Source of the DNA: Ottelia alismoides
Lineage: Eukaryota > Streptophyta > Magnoliopsida > Alismatales > Hydrocharitaceae
Assembly (NCBI GenBank): GCA_037367405.1
Contig: JAZKJV010010529.1
Coordinates: 62,001-126,000 of the forward strand
Length of the DNA stretch: 64,000 bases
Reading direction: 5' to 3'
Shown: positions 23,002 through 34,184 of the stretch, piece after piece
How the letters are laid out: the number at the start of each line of letters is the position of its first letter
Numbering within the stretch: position 1 is the stretch's first letter
Position numbers and translations under genes: made by a program
Notes under the pieces: model-generated
Told to the model about the DNA's origin: nothing
Database searches by the model: none
What the model saw: only the letters and a program-made list of their open reading frames with translations

Positions 23002-24893
23002 TGAACTCTCGCTATCAGCAGCATCTATAAAGATTCAGTCTGCGATCCTTGTATATACACACACCATTCCTGTATATTTTCCCTCCCTCCCGCGACTCTA
23101 ATCACTTGCCCTAGCTTCATGTATTTCCATCTACGACTATACTTAGGATGCCCAGATCCTATGTATAGGGGGGTGTGTATCATCTGAATCCATTCGTTGT
23201 ACATCCTCCATATCACATCGGTCCCCATACACCTTTCCGTCCTTTACTTAGGTTGATCCGAGCATAAGTATAGTGGGGACCGATGCCCATTATGTATATA
23301 CTCATCCACTTCCACTCTTGACCTCGTCCGCGCCATTTTTGATCTTCTTCTACACTTAGGCTGCTAAAGCCTAAGTATAGGGGGGCGGAGCGACTTCTAT
23401 GCTTTTTGATATTTTAGCTCTCCTACGCTTAGCATGAGTTATGGCTTCTTCCTTGCTTTTCATGCTCTGAGGACATAACACATGCTAAGTATAGGGGGCA
23501 TGTATATATTGCATATATAGTTTACCCATAGCTCGTACTTTCACGTATTTTTGTATATATTATACAATAATTACGAGATGGGTAAAAAGGGAGAAAAATG
23601 GAGAATGTTTTTTTAAAATACATGTATAACACTTGTATAATACTTATAAAACTCTTGTAAATTGTTGTAACATAGGAGGTATACCAAATTTTGAAAAAAA
23701 ATAGAAAAATCAAAATCAAAGGCTTCTTATTCACTCTTACACATCATATAAAAGAAAGAAAAAAAAAGAGTCTTGCATTTTCATTCATCTATATAGCATG
23801 TCATCTGCACCTCATCTGCATATGTGGCATACGCAAGGTGAAAAGTTAGTGGGTTCTGAACCAAGTTATGAGTAGATGTTGAGGATGGACTTGATTTGAC
23901 CTTAATCTACCTAATTTCAGAGGAACCTTATAGGAACTAGAGTTAAGATTTTTCAGGTCATGTGGCTTAAATCTTTGAGTCTGCAAGTCTATGTTCACAT
24001 GTCATCTTGATTAGTCTAAATAGAATATCTCATGCACCCACATGATTCTTTTATACAATGACCTAACTTGGACAAGCATCATGCATGTATCTCTTCAGTG
24101 ATGAGGTGATGAGGAGGTAGAATCCTTTAGCTTGGAGTAGCACACGAGTGGAAACATCCGTCCTCCTCTAGGGACGGTAGTGCATCTCAACCTAGTCTGG
24201 TGGTGTTGACATCTGAGGACGGGATGCTGTGGGTTGTACTAATTCTTCAAAAGACCGATAGTCTACTGGCTCAAGAGGAAAAAGTCCTCATGTACATGCT
24301 GCACCTTGTATATAGTTCATAAAAAATGCAAGAACTCCAAAAAAATAGACATGCCAGATAGAAAAAAAATACCTGTCAGAGTATGTATATTAGCAATAAG
24401 TCTGCAGCTGGATGACTTGGCTACACTGGACAGTCATCTTGGGATAGGTAGCTACGCTGGCTATTGTCCATTGTTTTCACGACCCCTCCTCTTCAGCTAC
24501 TCGCACTTGAACTTAGAAGGGAATACCCCGCTCCTCGAGGAAAGAGTTACTGGACCGGGGAGTTAGAGTTACCTTGTTAGAGGAGGTTGCTTCTTAACCA
24601 TTTCTGATATGGAGAGCTATTTTGCACATACACAGTACAAGAAAGAATCATAGTCATCAGAAATTTGTGTACGAGGATTTGTTCTGACCTGACTGTTGAG
24701 GTGTCTTGAATAGAAGACTTGTGGAACTTGAAGTCTGTTAGGTCTTAAATTCAGATCCCAATAAGGTTCCGCCACACAATTAACCCAAAGGTCGAGTCAA
24801 TATGCATTTTCAACTTTTGTTCATGACCTTGGTATGGAACCCAATCTCATTTCACTCTTGCATTTCATTTTAGTTGCTCGGGGACGGGCAAGG
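23002..24893 (+). other. Element B 3' UTR
   Basis: Holds the hairpin array (listed apart), an AT-rich stretch (23545-23800), the shared block 24060-24290 (GTAGTGCATCTCAACC, CTCAAGAGGAAAAAG) and the second shared block 24400-24560 (GGCTACACTGGACAG, CTTGAACTTAGAAGGGAA). No credible ORF and no env-like gene. Confidence 0.8.
23137..23550 (+). repeat. Element B hairpin array
   Basis: Inverted repeats at 23137-23168, 23242-23273, 23350-23380 and a long one at 23423-23494. Right arms read CTAAGTATAG or close variants and are followed by GGGGG or GTGGGG. The long unit has arms CTTAGCATGAGTTATG and CATAACACATGCTAAG around a loop with CTGAGGACAT. It is followed by TACCCATAGCTCGTAC, which can also pair with GAGTTATG. 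Confidence 0.9.
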
Positions 24894-24909
24894 TTTAAGT
24901 ATAGGGGGT
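24894..24909 (+). other. Element B polypurine tract
   Basis: TTTAAGTATAGGGGGT directly precedes the 3' LTR start TGATGAATATG. It would prime the second DNA strand. The same word occurs in the array arms. Confidence 0.85.
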
Positions 24910-26377
24910 TGATGAATATGTGATTAATCACTCTTAAAGTTGAAAATAGAGCTTTGTTCCCGAGTATTTAGCAGCATATTTCCCTTTATCTTGTATAAAT
25001 AGCATTCATGCATGCATAAGTAACATCTGCACTTTAGCATTCATATTTGCATTAAATAAGAAGCCAAATTCACTTGTAAACATTCACATGTATATTAGCT
25101 AAAATACCCTATATGTATATATTTTATATTAACTTTAAATCCCATAAAACCAACTCTATACTGTATATATTACTAACACTAATAAAGAAAAATACCAAAA
25201 CATTCTAACTTGAATAATTATCGAATAAAACCCAAAACCCAGATGAAGACCTTATACATTAGAATGCACATAGCTCTCTCGTACAACCTTCGATCTAGGC
25301 CTACTCACTTTTAAATTAATATATATTCAGATACCTCTAAAATGAGATCAATTTCATTTCAATCGGAGCTCGTATGTGAAACTTGGGTTTTGGGACCCCA
25401 TTGTACACTATATGTATGTATATTTGTACCCTTATATTTTAGCACTTTATTTGACCTCATTTCCGTTTCGATCAACATGAAACTTGTAGATCTCATCAAG
25501 ATCAGTTTTTCCAAATTCGGCCATCTTATCTCCCTTATTTCATATTTTCTTTCGGCCACTCAGATCAAGCCACATGACGCCCTCTGATTGGACCACGTGG
25601 CCCGCTCCTTCACAAGCCACGCGCCTGTACTTCCCACCGTTAGATCACCGCAATCATCTTCTGATCAGAGCTGTTCTTTCCCGCAATAAATTCCCACCCT
25701 TCGATCAAGATCTGGAGTCCATCTCAACCGCTCACCAGCGCCCTCATCTTCTCGCGCCACGTCGCGCACTCCACAACCACACGTTGGCTTTTCCTTCTCC
25801 CGATCTGGGCCCTCCACACTGCCTCATCTCTCCACTATTTTATCGATTCCCCAGATCTAATCTCGGCCATTGATGCTCGCCTCATCCATTGCCTCCCACG
25901 TGGCACACTCACGGCCATTGGATCATCGTTTTAAGTATCAGATTGTCACCCTTCATACCACCTCATTTCTTGGCCCTTGGATGATGGTCAAGATCACATC
26001 TGAGCCGTCCTTCAGCACCTTCATCTTCTTTTGCCACGTGTCGCACCCCTACCCCTTTGATCACACCTCTCCGATATGATCCAGGCCACTCCTTAGCGCA
26101 TCAATCTGGGGCGTTGGATCACGAGATCCAACGGTCCATAGCTCGTCTTCCACCTAGGGCCGCCTTCCTCGCACACGTTGTCTACTTCGCCTACTCGCCA
26201 CCCCTTCCTATTTTCTCCACCACCACAACCACTATCTCAACCCACTGACCGCTTCACGATGAAGCCCCCACTCCCTTCATCTTCGCCGACCCCCATGTCT
26301 TTCATGAGTCTCGCCCACGTCACTCCACAACCCCCAGAAAACCTCACCCTCCATCACTGCCACCTCCACCTTCTCTC

Positions 26378-26384
26378 TATAAAA
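26378..26384 (+). promoter_or_regulatory. TATA box of B LTR
   Basis: TATAAAA preceded by CTCTC and followed by CCCCCGCC. Spacing of 246 bases to the donor-like site below matches C, D and E. Confidence 0.6.
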
Positions 26385-26617
26385 CCCCCGCCTCCGATCA
26401 TCGTTACGCCCATCCGACATAGCAGGAGGAAACCCCGAGCTCCATTCTCCTCATCGGTGACAACAATTGGGCAACACATCGAGCGACGATGGCCAATTAC
26501 CTCCGACGAGATTCGTGGCATATCCCTGCCGTGTAGCAGCTCCTCCGACGAGTTGCTCGAGCTCGGGACACTACCGACCCTTGAGCGAAGACCTAGAAGC
26601 TCTCCTCCGAGCTTCTG

Positions 26618-26630
26618 CCCCAGGTAGACT
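26618..26630 (+). promoter_or_regulatory. Splice-donor-like site in B LTR
   Basis: GCCCCAG/GTAGACT, cut between 26623 and 26624. Analogous sites occur in every LTR family here. Splicing is inferred. Confidence 0.4.
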
Positions 26631-27179
26631 CCTCCACCCTTCTTCGACCGTCCATATTCTCTTCTTGTGTTCTTTTACGAATTAATTTTGCTTCACCTCA
26701 CATCTTTACATTCGCTTGACAATCCCTTGAGCTCTGCCTTGGAGCTCCCATCTTCGCACGCTACTCCATTCTCTCCGATAACACCTCACACTTCACTCCG
26801 AACACAGCTCCGCCGGTCATGGTGGTACAACATCTCCGACCGTCACCACTTTACCCTCCATGCCTCACACACTCGTGCACCTCCCACAAACACGATACAC
26901 TTACTCTTTGGCACCGCCTAACCCTACAGGTGCACCTATCTTCATTGGTCGCAATCTCCACCGGAGCCGCATCGAGCTTCGTCACCATCGGCTTCCAGAC
27001 CGCTACCATTCCATCCAATACCTCTGGATGCTCTGCCAAGTCTCCACAATCAATCCTAGCCCTCCAGGAGTCTTCAGTGGCCTTCATCGAGCACGGGGAG
27101 GAGCGATAGAGCAAGGATCTCAACGCCAGAGCCCAGCCAAGTCCGCTGCAAGAGGTGGCCGACCGGAGGAGAAGAAGGT

Positions 27180-27480
27180 ACAGCTACCATTGGATCGCCT
27201 CGATCCAACGACCCTTGTCTCACCACGTCGCCCCGAGCCTACCACCGTTGGATCATCCAGATCGAACGGATCCTGTCGCGCCACGTAGCAGCTGCCCCAA
27301 GCTTCAGCCCCCGTTAGATCTATCTCGATCGAACAACCAATAGTCAGCCACGTCGACATCATCCTCTACTGTTAGATCCATCTCGATTTAACGGTCCTCA
27401 GACACGCTACATTTCCAGTATCAACAGCCGTTGGATCATCTTGATCTGACGATCCATCTCGCGCCACGGGGAGATTCCGA
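27180..27480. repeat. Degenerate tandem repeats in B LTR (CCGTTGGATC units)
   Basis: Four to five imperfect units of about 60-90 bases, each with CCGTTGGATC or CCGTTAGATC, then CGATCGAACGG-like sequence, then a GCCACG word. Each unit is itself partly palindromic (GTTGGATC against GATCGAAC). Confidence 0.6.
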
Positions 27481-27545
27481 GCCTCTTCCCTGACCCTAGG
27501 CTTGGAGAACCTGAGGCTGATCCGAGCCTCTAGAGTCTCCCGAGC

Positions 27546-27550
27546 CTCCA
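27546..27550. repeat. Target-site duplication of C, left copy (CTCCA)
   Basis: CTCCA immediately before the C 5' LTR; the identical word follows its 3' LTR at 57501-57505. Five bases is normal for Ty3/gypsy. Confidence 0.95.
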
Positions 27551-28515
27551 TGATGAATCCCAATTCACCACTCTTTATTCCTTTATTTTAGCAAGAAACT
27601 CGAGAAAAACATCATGTAAATATGTGTAAATATCATAAATTGTCAAAACACATGCATCTTGTAAATATGCATAATTAGCATGTTTTTGTGCCAAAATAAA
27701 GGAATAAACAAACACAAGAAAAAGAGGGAAATATTTAGATTAAATATTGAGTGACCTAATCCCAAGGGAGGGCTCAGCATGGGCCTGACCGCAAAAGAAC
27801 CCAAGTAGAGAGAGATAAGGTCATTCATACATGTACATACCTCCATGTAAATAAATAAAAGTTATTTTCCTCAAAATAAAAATTAAAAAGTGTTTCTTAT
27901 GTTTTGTACATATTTATAAAAAATAAAACTAAAATCAAAGTGAGAAAAACAAAACAAAAATAAAAACAAATAAAACCTCTGTCATTAGTGCATATAGACC
28001 ATGTATATAAAATAACATCCCTATTTATTTTCTCCTTATAAATAATTAGTAAAAATACCATAAAAATATCTCTCTATTTCATATTTCATGGTGTAAATAA
28101 ATAAAATAAAAATCAGAAAAATAAAAATAAAATAAAAAGAAAAAGAATAGAAATCATTTTCCTCCTTGTGAATATACCATGTACATATGTATATAACCCT
28201 ATTTATTTACTCCATGTAGATACATCATAAAAATAAAATAAAAATACCTATATATTCCAAATTTTATGTTGTAAATAAAATATAAAATTGGAATAAATAT
28301 CAAAAATAAACAATTAAAAATAAAAATAAAAAAACAAATATGTATATACCTATATATAATAATAATATTTTGTAAATACCTTATTTTTTTAAAAAAAATT
28401 AAATATTAATTTAAAAAATAAGAAACATTTTTCATGTTTTAACTTTTTCGAAATAATGTCATTTAATAATTTTAATTGAATTTTGTAAAGAATTAATAAT
28501 TGGCGGCCTCCCATT

Positions 28516-28561
28516 GGTCCACAGGGGAATGTTGACCTCCGGTCAACTTCCCCCCTGGACC
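28516..28561. promoter_or_regulatory. Long inverted repeat in C U3 with W-box cores
   Basis: Left arm (28516-28537) and right arm (28541-28561) are nearly complementary: GGTCCA...GGGGAA...GTTGACC against GGTCAAC...CCCC...TGGACC, loop TCC. The centre is an inverted pair of TTGAC, the WRKY core. Lies about 190 bases upstream of the TATA box; conserved in the other LTR at 55070-55115. Confidence 0.6.
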
Positions 28562-28750
28562 ACTTTTGCCCGCGGATTCTGCGTTCGACCCAATTTCTCC
28601 GATTTTTCCTCACTCGATCCGATCTCCAAATATACAAACCCCGGGCTCTATTCGATCCTCGTACATCCGAGACCCTCGCCCTATCCTCCTTCTAGGGATC
28701 CGAGCTCCGACCATCTTGCCCGATTGCCATCTAGCCGGACCCTTCCCAGT

Positions 28751-28756
28751 ATAAAG
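28751..28756 (+). promoter_or_regulatory. TATA box of C 5' LTR
   Basis: TATAAA after CCCTTCCCAG, followed by CTCCTCC; the 3' LTR has the same at 55304-55309. Confidence 0.65.
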
Positions 28757-29007
28757 CATCTCCTCCGCCGCACAATGCCTTCCATCTTTGGCTACACCCC
28801 TTCATCCCAGGACCTCCATCAGCTCCCTTAGAGTGACAGCTATCCGAGCGTGGTGTCAAAGAGAGGAGGAGGTGCCTGCAGCCACTGATCCGGCAACCTT
28901 CGTCGTCGTGCGCCGCCGCGAGGTGCGCCAAGCCTCGTAACCTGACGATTCTTCGAGGCCAAGACCCTCAAAGCTTCTCCAACTCATCCCCAGTCGACTT
29001 CAGCCAC

Positions 29008-29016
29008 TAGGTAACC
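29008..29016 (+). promoter_or_regulatory. Splice-donor-like site in C 5' LTR
   Basis: CCACTAG/GTAACC, cut at 29010/29011, 260 bases after the TATA box; also present in the 3' LTR at 55564/55565. Confidence 0.4.
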
Positions 29017-30825
29017 CCGGTACCCTCTAGTTTAGGCTAATTTTCCATTACGCCCAAATCGCACCGCCAGCTTTGCCGGCCGATTCACGTTGATTCGATC
29101 ATCCATTCGCTCATCCGACTCGACCACCACACTCACGAGACACCTCTCCACCTTCTGCACCCACGCACTCAACTTGATTCACCCCGGAACCAAGAGTCGA
29201 CCTTCCTCGCCGTCGCCTCGCCGGAGGTCTTCGTCGCGACTCACCCGCGCATCCACTTCACCCCTAACCGGGTTTGAGGCACTTTGCCCTCGACCCAGCG
29301 TGCTTTCTGTGCTATTTTTCAGGTCAAAGGGACCTCATCTGGAGGTCCAAAGCTCAAGCACAACAGCTCCACCGCCACCTCACCGCTGGGAGGTTCTAGG
29401 ACTTCTCAGCCTCATCGGAGACCAGCATCCGCTGCAGACAGCCACCAGGACCATTTTGCCCATCAGAGCAGCACCTGAGGAGGGCCCATGCGCCCATAGT
29501 GAGCCGGCGAAGTTTGCCGGAGCTGAGTTCGTAGAGGACCCTCGCTCACCGTCCGATCACCCCCTTCGTGCCAGATTAGATCGTGTCCTTTCATCTGCGG
29601 AGCATCCTCAACCATCGATCCATCCAAGGAGCTGATCTGGACCATCAACCCTGCTGAAGAGGCGTGCACGAACCACAGCCATCCGATCCTCCATGTGGCA
29701 TGAACTCGACCATCGATCCCTAATAAAAGGGGTAATTTGCTCTTAGGTCCCTGCTCTTTTGTTTTTGCTATTTAGTCCTGTAAATATGAAGTTCAGTTGT
29801 TTTTATTTTGGATATTTTGCATTGTGGACCTCGATGTTTTCTTTATTTGCATTATAGTACATGTGTGTGAGCCACATGCTTCGTCACGTGAGGATTTGGA
29901 CAATTTGCATTTTCTGTCTTGTATTTCCTGGATGTTAGTGATTGAGTATTTATAAATAGGATTTACAGTTATACCCCTACGTGCCTGCTTCACGTACCGT
30001 GCACGTGTATTTGTGGACTTTTTGCATAAGAGGCCTGAACTTTTGGTTTTTGTTACCATTTAGCCCCCGAAACTATTTTTCTTTGCATTTAGGTCCTTGT
30101 GTACTTTGTGCCTAGTTTTTATTGAATAAAATAGCAAATTAAATCCAAATTAGTGAAATTTGGATAAGTGGCTCCTACTATTGTGTAAAAATTTCCCTAA
30201 ATTTTTAGTACATTTTTGAGGCTTTTGATATTTTTAAAATTCAAAAACTTTGATTTTTTTCTAGTGTATGACTTAGAAAATCAAAGAAAAATATAAAGAC
30301 ATCTTTAAAAATTCGAAAAAATTAGGGGTAGTTAGTTTTACTGTCTTCTAATTTCTATCCAATTTTTGTGCTTTTTGGATTTATAAAATAACCTAAAAAA
30401 TCAAAAAATAAAACTCTTTTTCTACATCTTAATTGTTGTTTATGCTTTTCATAAAAAATACCTCCAGACTTTTATACATCCATTTTGTATTTTTAATGGA
30501 TCTTTCAAGTCTGCCTGTACAATGATCTCTTGTTTTCACTTTTCTTGATTTTTAAAAAAGTATATAAAAATTAGAAAATTCTGAAAAATTCATCAAAAAC
30601 ATTAAAAAACCTTAAAAACATAAAAACTATTTTGTTTGAATTTTTGGAGCATTTTTGGTTGATTAAATAAATTGTTGTGTGTGCTTACCTTTACATTTCT
30701 TATAAAATTAAAAATACAAAAATGTTTAAAAAACCCTAAAAACCCACCAAAAATATTTCTTCTCATTTTTGGATTTCTGACTACTTCGTAGGCCGCAAGG
30801 CCATCATGTGCTCCCTGAGATCGAC

Positions 30826-30851
30826 CTTGGTCGCTATACCAGGTTAATAAA
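30826..30851 (+). terminator. Poly(A)-signal hairpin of C 5' LTR
   Basis: Six-bp stem CTTGGT / ACCAGG (one G-U pair) with a 6-base loop, followed at once by AATAAA (30846-30851). The 3' LTR copy has the stem CCTGGT / ACCAGG, fully paired. Related hairpins are present in B, D and E LTRs. Confidence 0.6.
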
Positions 30852-31010
30852 ATAGCAAGGGCCGCTATTGTGTTTTGATTGATTTTTATCTTTTTGATTT
30901 TGGTGGTTCCTGATTTTCTTGATTGACCGATTCCACTCGATCCGGGTCGCAACGACCCGAATTTATTTACCTTTACCCGGATTTTGTGGTCTACTTTCGG
31001 TTCATCAGAA

Positions 31011-31027
31011 TGGCGCCGCTGCCGGGG
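31011..31027 (+). other. Element C primer-binding site (tRNA-Asp)
   Basis: TGGCGCCGCTGCCGGGG, three bases after the LTR, one mismatch to the tRNA-Asp complement. Confidence 0.95.
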
Positions 31028-32387
31028 AGCACGACTTAGTAGTTGATTTCGATTTTTCCGCGGTTTTTCGTTTTTGCAGCTTTTTGTAGATATTTTTGTA
31101 GATATATTTTCTTTGATTATATATTTTTCTGGAACGATACTTTGATTTCTCTTTCTTGCGAGGGCCCGAGGATCGAGGTGACTTCTTCGGATGCCGAAGA
31201 AACCACGGGAGTCGGAGGCAGCTTCTCTCTCTACGAAGCTGCAGGAGAGCGCAAGGAGAAAAGCCGATGTTCGGGAGCTGCGGAATAGCCACGAGAAATA
31301 ACCGTAGAATAGCCGTAGATTAGTTAGTTTTATTTTATGCAACATTAAATTTGTAATAATACAGGGACAAACTTAGACACATGACAGTTTTTGGGATCTG
31401 TTTCGCCGAGCACCGGTGTGCTCGGGGGACCTCACCGAGTTTTTCACGGTTTTCGTGGCTTTTGACTATTTATTTACTGCTTGGTTTGATTTAGGCGGTT
31501 TTCAGCCCTAGCTTAGGATTTTCATTGATTGTGATGTAATTAATTAGGATCCGAACACCTAATTATCTGCATGTACCTATAGTTCGAATAATTGGACCTA
31601 ATTAATTAATTCACAAGAAAAAAGCCGGATTATTAGGGCTCTGGTCCACATGCCTTGAGGAGTCACATACAACGCATGCAGGATTTGTTGTGGTAGACAC
31701 CGAGTGGCTCCCAAGATAGGACTCCAGACCTAGGCTCGAGTACCCGACTACTGTTCTCTCGTGTAGAAATTGCTTTGCTAGGACCGGTTTTCCGCGTGCA
31801 TCATATAGGTAGTTTATATTCAGTCTTTTATTTATGCACAGATCACCCTGCATGTAGACTGCTGGAGTTAGGTACGCATCTCTTACTCTGCATGCATCAT
31901 TGATTCATACGCATCGGCTTTTTCGTCTTCTCCCCTGTTTTGGACTTAAAATAATTAGGAGAACCGAAAAATTCGTTTGGCGTTATTTTTATCTAAAAAA
32001 TACTTTAAAAAGAAAAACTATAAAATTGGGACTGCTAAACAAACTTGACCCTAAAAGATACTTCACCTAAAATCTGTCTTGGGGAGAGCAACCCCCTCAT
32101 TGTCTGGTTTGATTGCGCGAGAGAGTGAACCGCACACTAGGATAGAGCCACATCCCAGCCCCGATCAGACTACCGACCTTTTATACGGGACAGTCTGGTT
32201 GGAGGATTGGATTCCTACCCGGCCACGTAACCGCTCTGATATCCTGACATGATCACCTAAATAAAATTGACAAGATAATTGACCGAAATCTTACGATCTT
32301 CAACTCAGCGTGGAGTAGGTGAATTCGGGGTTTATTTGCACATCTTGTTTGTTTCCAGATCTCATCCGCAAGACTCGCCAGATCGAG
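31028..32387 (+). other. Element C leader
   Basis: No credible ORF. Contains stretches shared with leaders of A and D (GCATCGGCTTTTTCGTCTTC near 31910, GGGGAGAGCAACCCCCTC near 32085). Ends with an acceptor-like TTGTTTGTTTCCAG/ATC at 32358/32359, 29 bases before the first ATG pair. Confidence 0.7.
32345..32359 (+). promoter_or_regulatory. Splice-acceptor-like site before C ORFs
   Basis: Pyrimidine-rich TTGTTTGTTTCCAG then ATCTCATCCG; shared with element A. An intron from 29011 to here would remove the PBS from the mRNA. Confidence 0.4.
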
Positions 32388-32627
32388 ATGATGGGCAGGA
32401 GGTCCCTTAGGCAGCCTCTGGCTGCACCGCTTGACTGCACTCCAGCCCGTTCATCTAGGTTGGTTCGCGAGAGCTCAGACCCGTTCTCCGAACCCAAGTT
32501 CGATTCCACCCTGTTCCCCCTTGACCACCCTTCTTCCTGTCCTGAGATGCCAGTGCCAGATGCGAGTTTACAGACAGATGATATTTCGGCACTTGAGTTT
32601 GATCTTTTGCCCTTGCAGAGACCATGA
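32388..32627 (+). CDS. Small ORF ahead of gag (79 aa), unknown function
   Basis: Starts MMGRRSLRQPLAAP and ends LLPLQRP. The chosen start is the ATG pair shared with element A; the frame is open further upstream. Its stop TGA overlaps the gag start ATG as ATGA (32624-32627), as in translational coupling. The middle is Ser/Pro/Asp-rich (SEPKFDSTLFPLDHPSS) and no domain is recognisable. Conservation in A supports that it was once translated. Confidence 0.55.
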   Translation: MMGRRSLRQPLAAPLDCTPARSSRLVRESSDPFSEPKFDSTLFPLDHPSSCPEMPVPDASLQTDDISALEFDLLPLQRP

Positions 32628-34184
32628 CCAGCAGCGAGGATCACACCGAGGGTCAGAGGTCAGAGACGACTACCTACGTTCTGGACCAGGGTGTGATCAA
32701 CACCACCATGTTAGCCTCCCTCGAGACGATGCAGCGACAGATACGAGACCAGGGGGCTTTCATGGTGGAGATGAGGAGAGAGATGGAGCGGCTTCGAGAG
32801 CAGAGAGAGCAGCCGCGAGTCGATGGACGTAGGGGTCCAGACGAGCCAGTTCAGCCAGACCAACTGACAACAGATCTGAGACCGATGCGGAAGTTGCACA
32901 ACCCTCGATCGACACTGACACACCGGTGGGTGGTTGTTCCGGCGATCATGGGAGACTTCAAGTTCCCCCCGAACACGCTTCAGCTTCTACCCCGCTTCCA
33001 CGGGCTCGCCACAGAGCCCCATCTGCATCTCCAGGAGTTTGAGATGATCTGCAGTACCGTCCACGATTGTTAGGTGGACGAGGATACTATTCGGATGATT
33101 GCTTTTCCTTTCTCCCTGGCCGACAGAGCAGCCAACTGGCTGAAGCATTTGGGGAGATCTGTTTATACCTGGGAGCAGCTCCGCACTGAGTACTTGAACA
33201 AGTACTATCCACTCGGGCGGACGAATGCACGAGGGCCCTGATTAGCAACTTCTCCATGCTCCGCAACGAGCAGTTTCACGAGGCATGTGAGAGGTTCATA
33301 GAGCTGACTGATAGATGCCCGCACCACGACATCACGAAGCCGAACCTAGTTCAGAGCTTCTTCTACGGGTGACACCAGAGCCGCAGAGCCTGGTGAACGC
33401 TTCTTGTGGCGGTTCCTACTTCGCCAAGGATGAGGACCAGGTCTGGGCCATCTACGAGGAGATGGCCGAGAACTATACAGTGATGTCCCATACCCGACTT
33501 TACACCTAGGGATGCCCTCAGGCACATACCGTGCAGTTTCAGAGGATAGCACGGGTCGACGTCGGTCCTTCCACTTCGTTAGCGGCAGCCGCACAGGTCG
33601 AGTCCATAGCCGCCGACATGGACATTATCAGTGAGAAGCTGGACCGGATGGAGCTGATCGAGAAGAAGCAGTGCTAGAGCATATCGCATATGGAGCAGAT
33701 GGCACAGTTGTTGAGTGACCTGAAGACACATGTCATGTATCTCCAAGAGGCACAGACGACTTTTCAGCCCCGTCTTCAGGCACGAGGAGATCCGAGCAGT
33801 AGCGACAGCTCGTCCCAACGCTCCACTTAGCCTAGACAGGTTCACCTTGTACAGGTAGAGCCGTACCAGCAGCGCAGCCGTACTACCAGACACCGCCATC
33901 CCCAGACACTCAGATGGTGGCCTACCAGCCGGATCAGCCTCTGGCAGTACTCCCACCACCCCTACGAGCCGGAGTTGTTGATGGATGTCGACGGGATTTT
34001 GTACGATCGACTCCAGCCCGGTATCCCACGAGACCATCCCAGATTTCGTTGGTCGGCCGGAGGTGCCAGTTCTCAATAGCAACCTCCAATTCAGGGTGGC
34101 CAGTACGACCATCAGCGTGAGCAGCACCAACAGCCCCAGCCCCCGTTACAGCAGCAGCAGCAATCATCCCAGTATAGTCCGCAG
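32624..34184 (+). pseudogene. Element C gag, N-terminal part (interrupted by D)
   Basis: Start MTSSEDH at 32624. An N-terminal coiled-coil-like stretch (MLASLETMQRQIRDQ, RREMERLREQREQ) precedes the capsid: HLHLQEFEMICSTVHDC, a TAG at 33070, IAFPFSLADRAANWLKHLG, YLNKYYPLGRTNA, a frame change near 33230, LVNASCGGSYFAKDEDQVW. A Gln-rich region follows (YHQQ-type, QQQQQSSQY) up to the D insertion. Stops at 33508, 33676 and 33828. Gag forms the particle that packages the RNA. Confidence 0.88.

Larger units (their letters stand above)
24910..27550 (+). repeat. Element B 3' LTR, first part (interrupted by C)
   Basis: Starts TGATGAATATGTGATTAATCA, a near-palindrome. AT-rich U3 runs to about 25560, then a GC-rich core to 27545. 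Its last five bases CTCCA are repeated after element C at 57501-57505. Several open frames (for example 26178-26627) are low-complexity Ser/Pro/His-rich translations and not supported as genes. Both parts together give about 3.8 kb. Confidence 0.88.
27551..31007 (+). repeat. Element C 5' LTR
   Basis: Starts TGATGAATCCCAATTCACCA and ends GGTTCATCA at 31007. Layout: AT-rich U3 (27551-28500), inverted repeat, GC-rich core with TATA box (28500-29730), long AT-rich part, then a conserved end block (30790-30880) with CTCCCTGAG, a hairpin and AATAAA. Confidence 0.96.

Noticed and set aside
26178..27288. Chain of open frames in the B LTR GC-rich core as a possible host gene
   Set aside because: No recognised domain, repeated low-complexity composition, and the region is bounded by LTR sequence.
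29090..29635. 181-codon frame in the C LTR and its counterpart 55733-56188
   Set aside because: The two LTR copies use different starts and frames, and the product is Ser/Pro/Arg-rich without a domain; downstream of the donor-like site in presumed untranslated sequence.
34161..34184. ATCATCCCAGTAT repeated at both sides of D as a long target duplication
   Set aside because: Ty3/gypsy elements make 5-base duplications; the right copy aligns with a separate place in the A gag, so the likeness comes from the Gln/Ser-rich repeats in gag.
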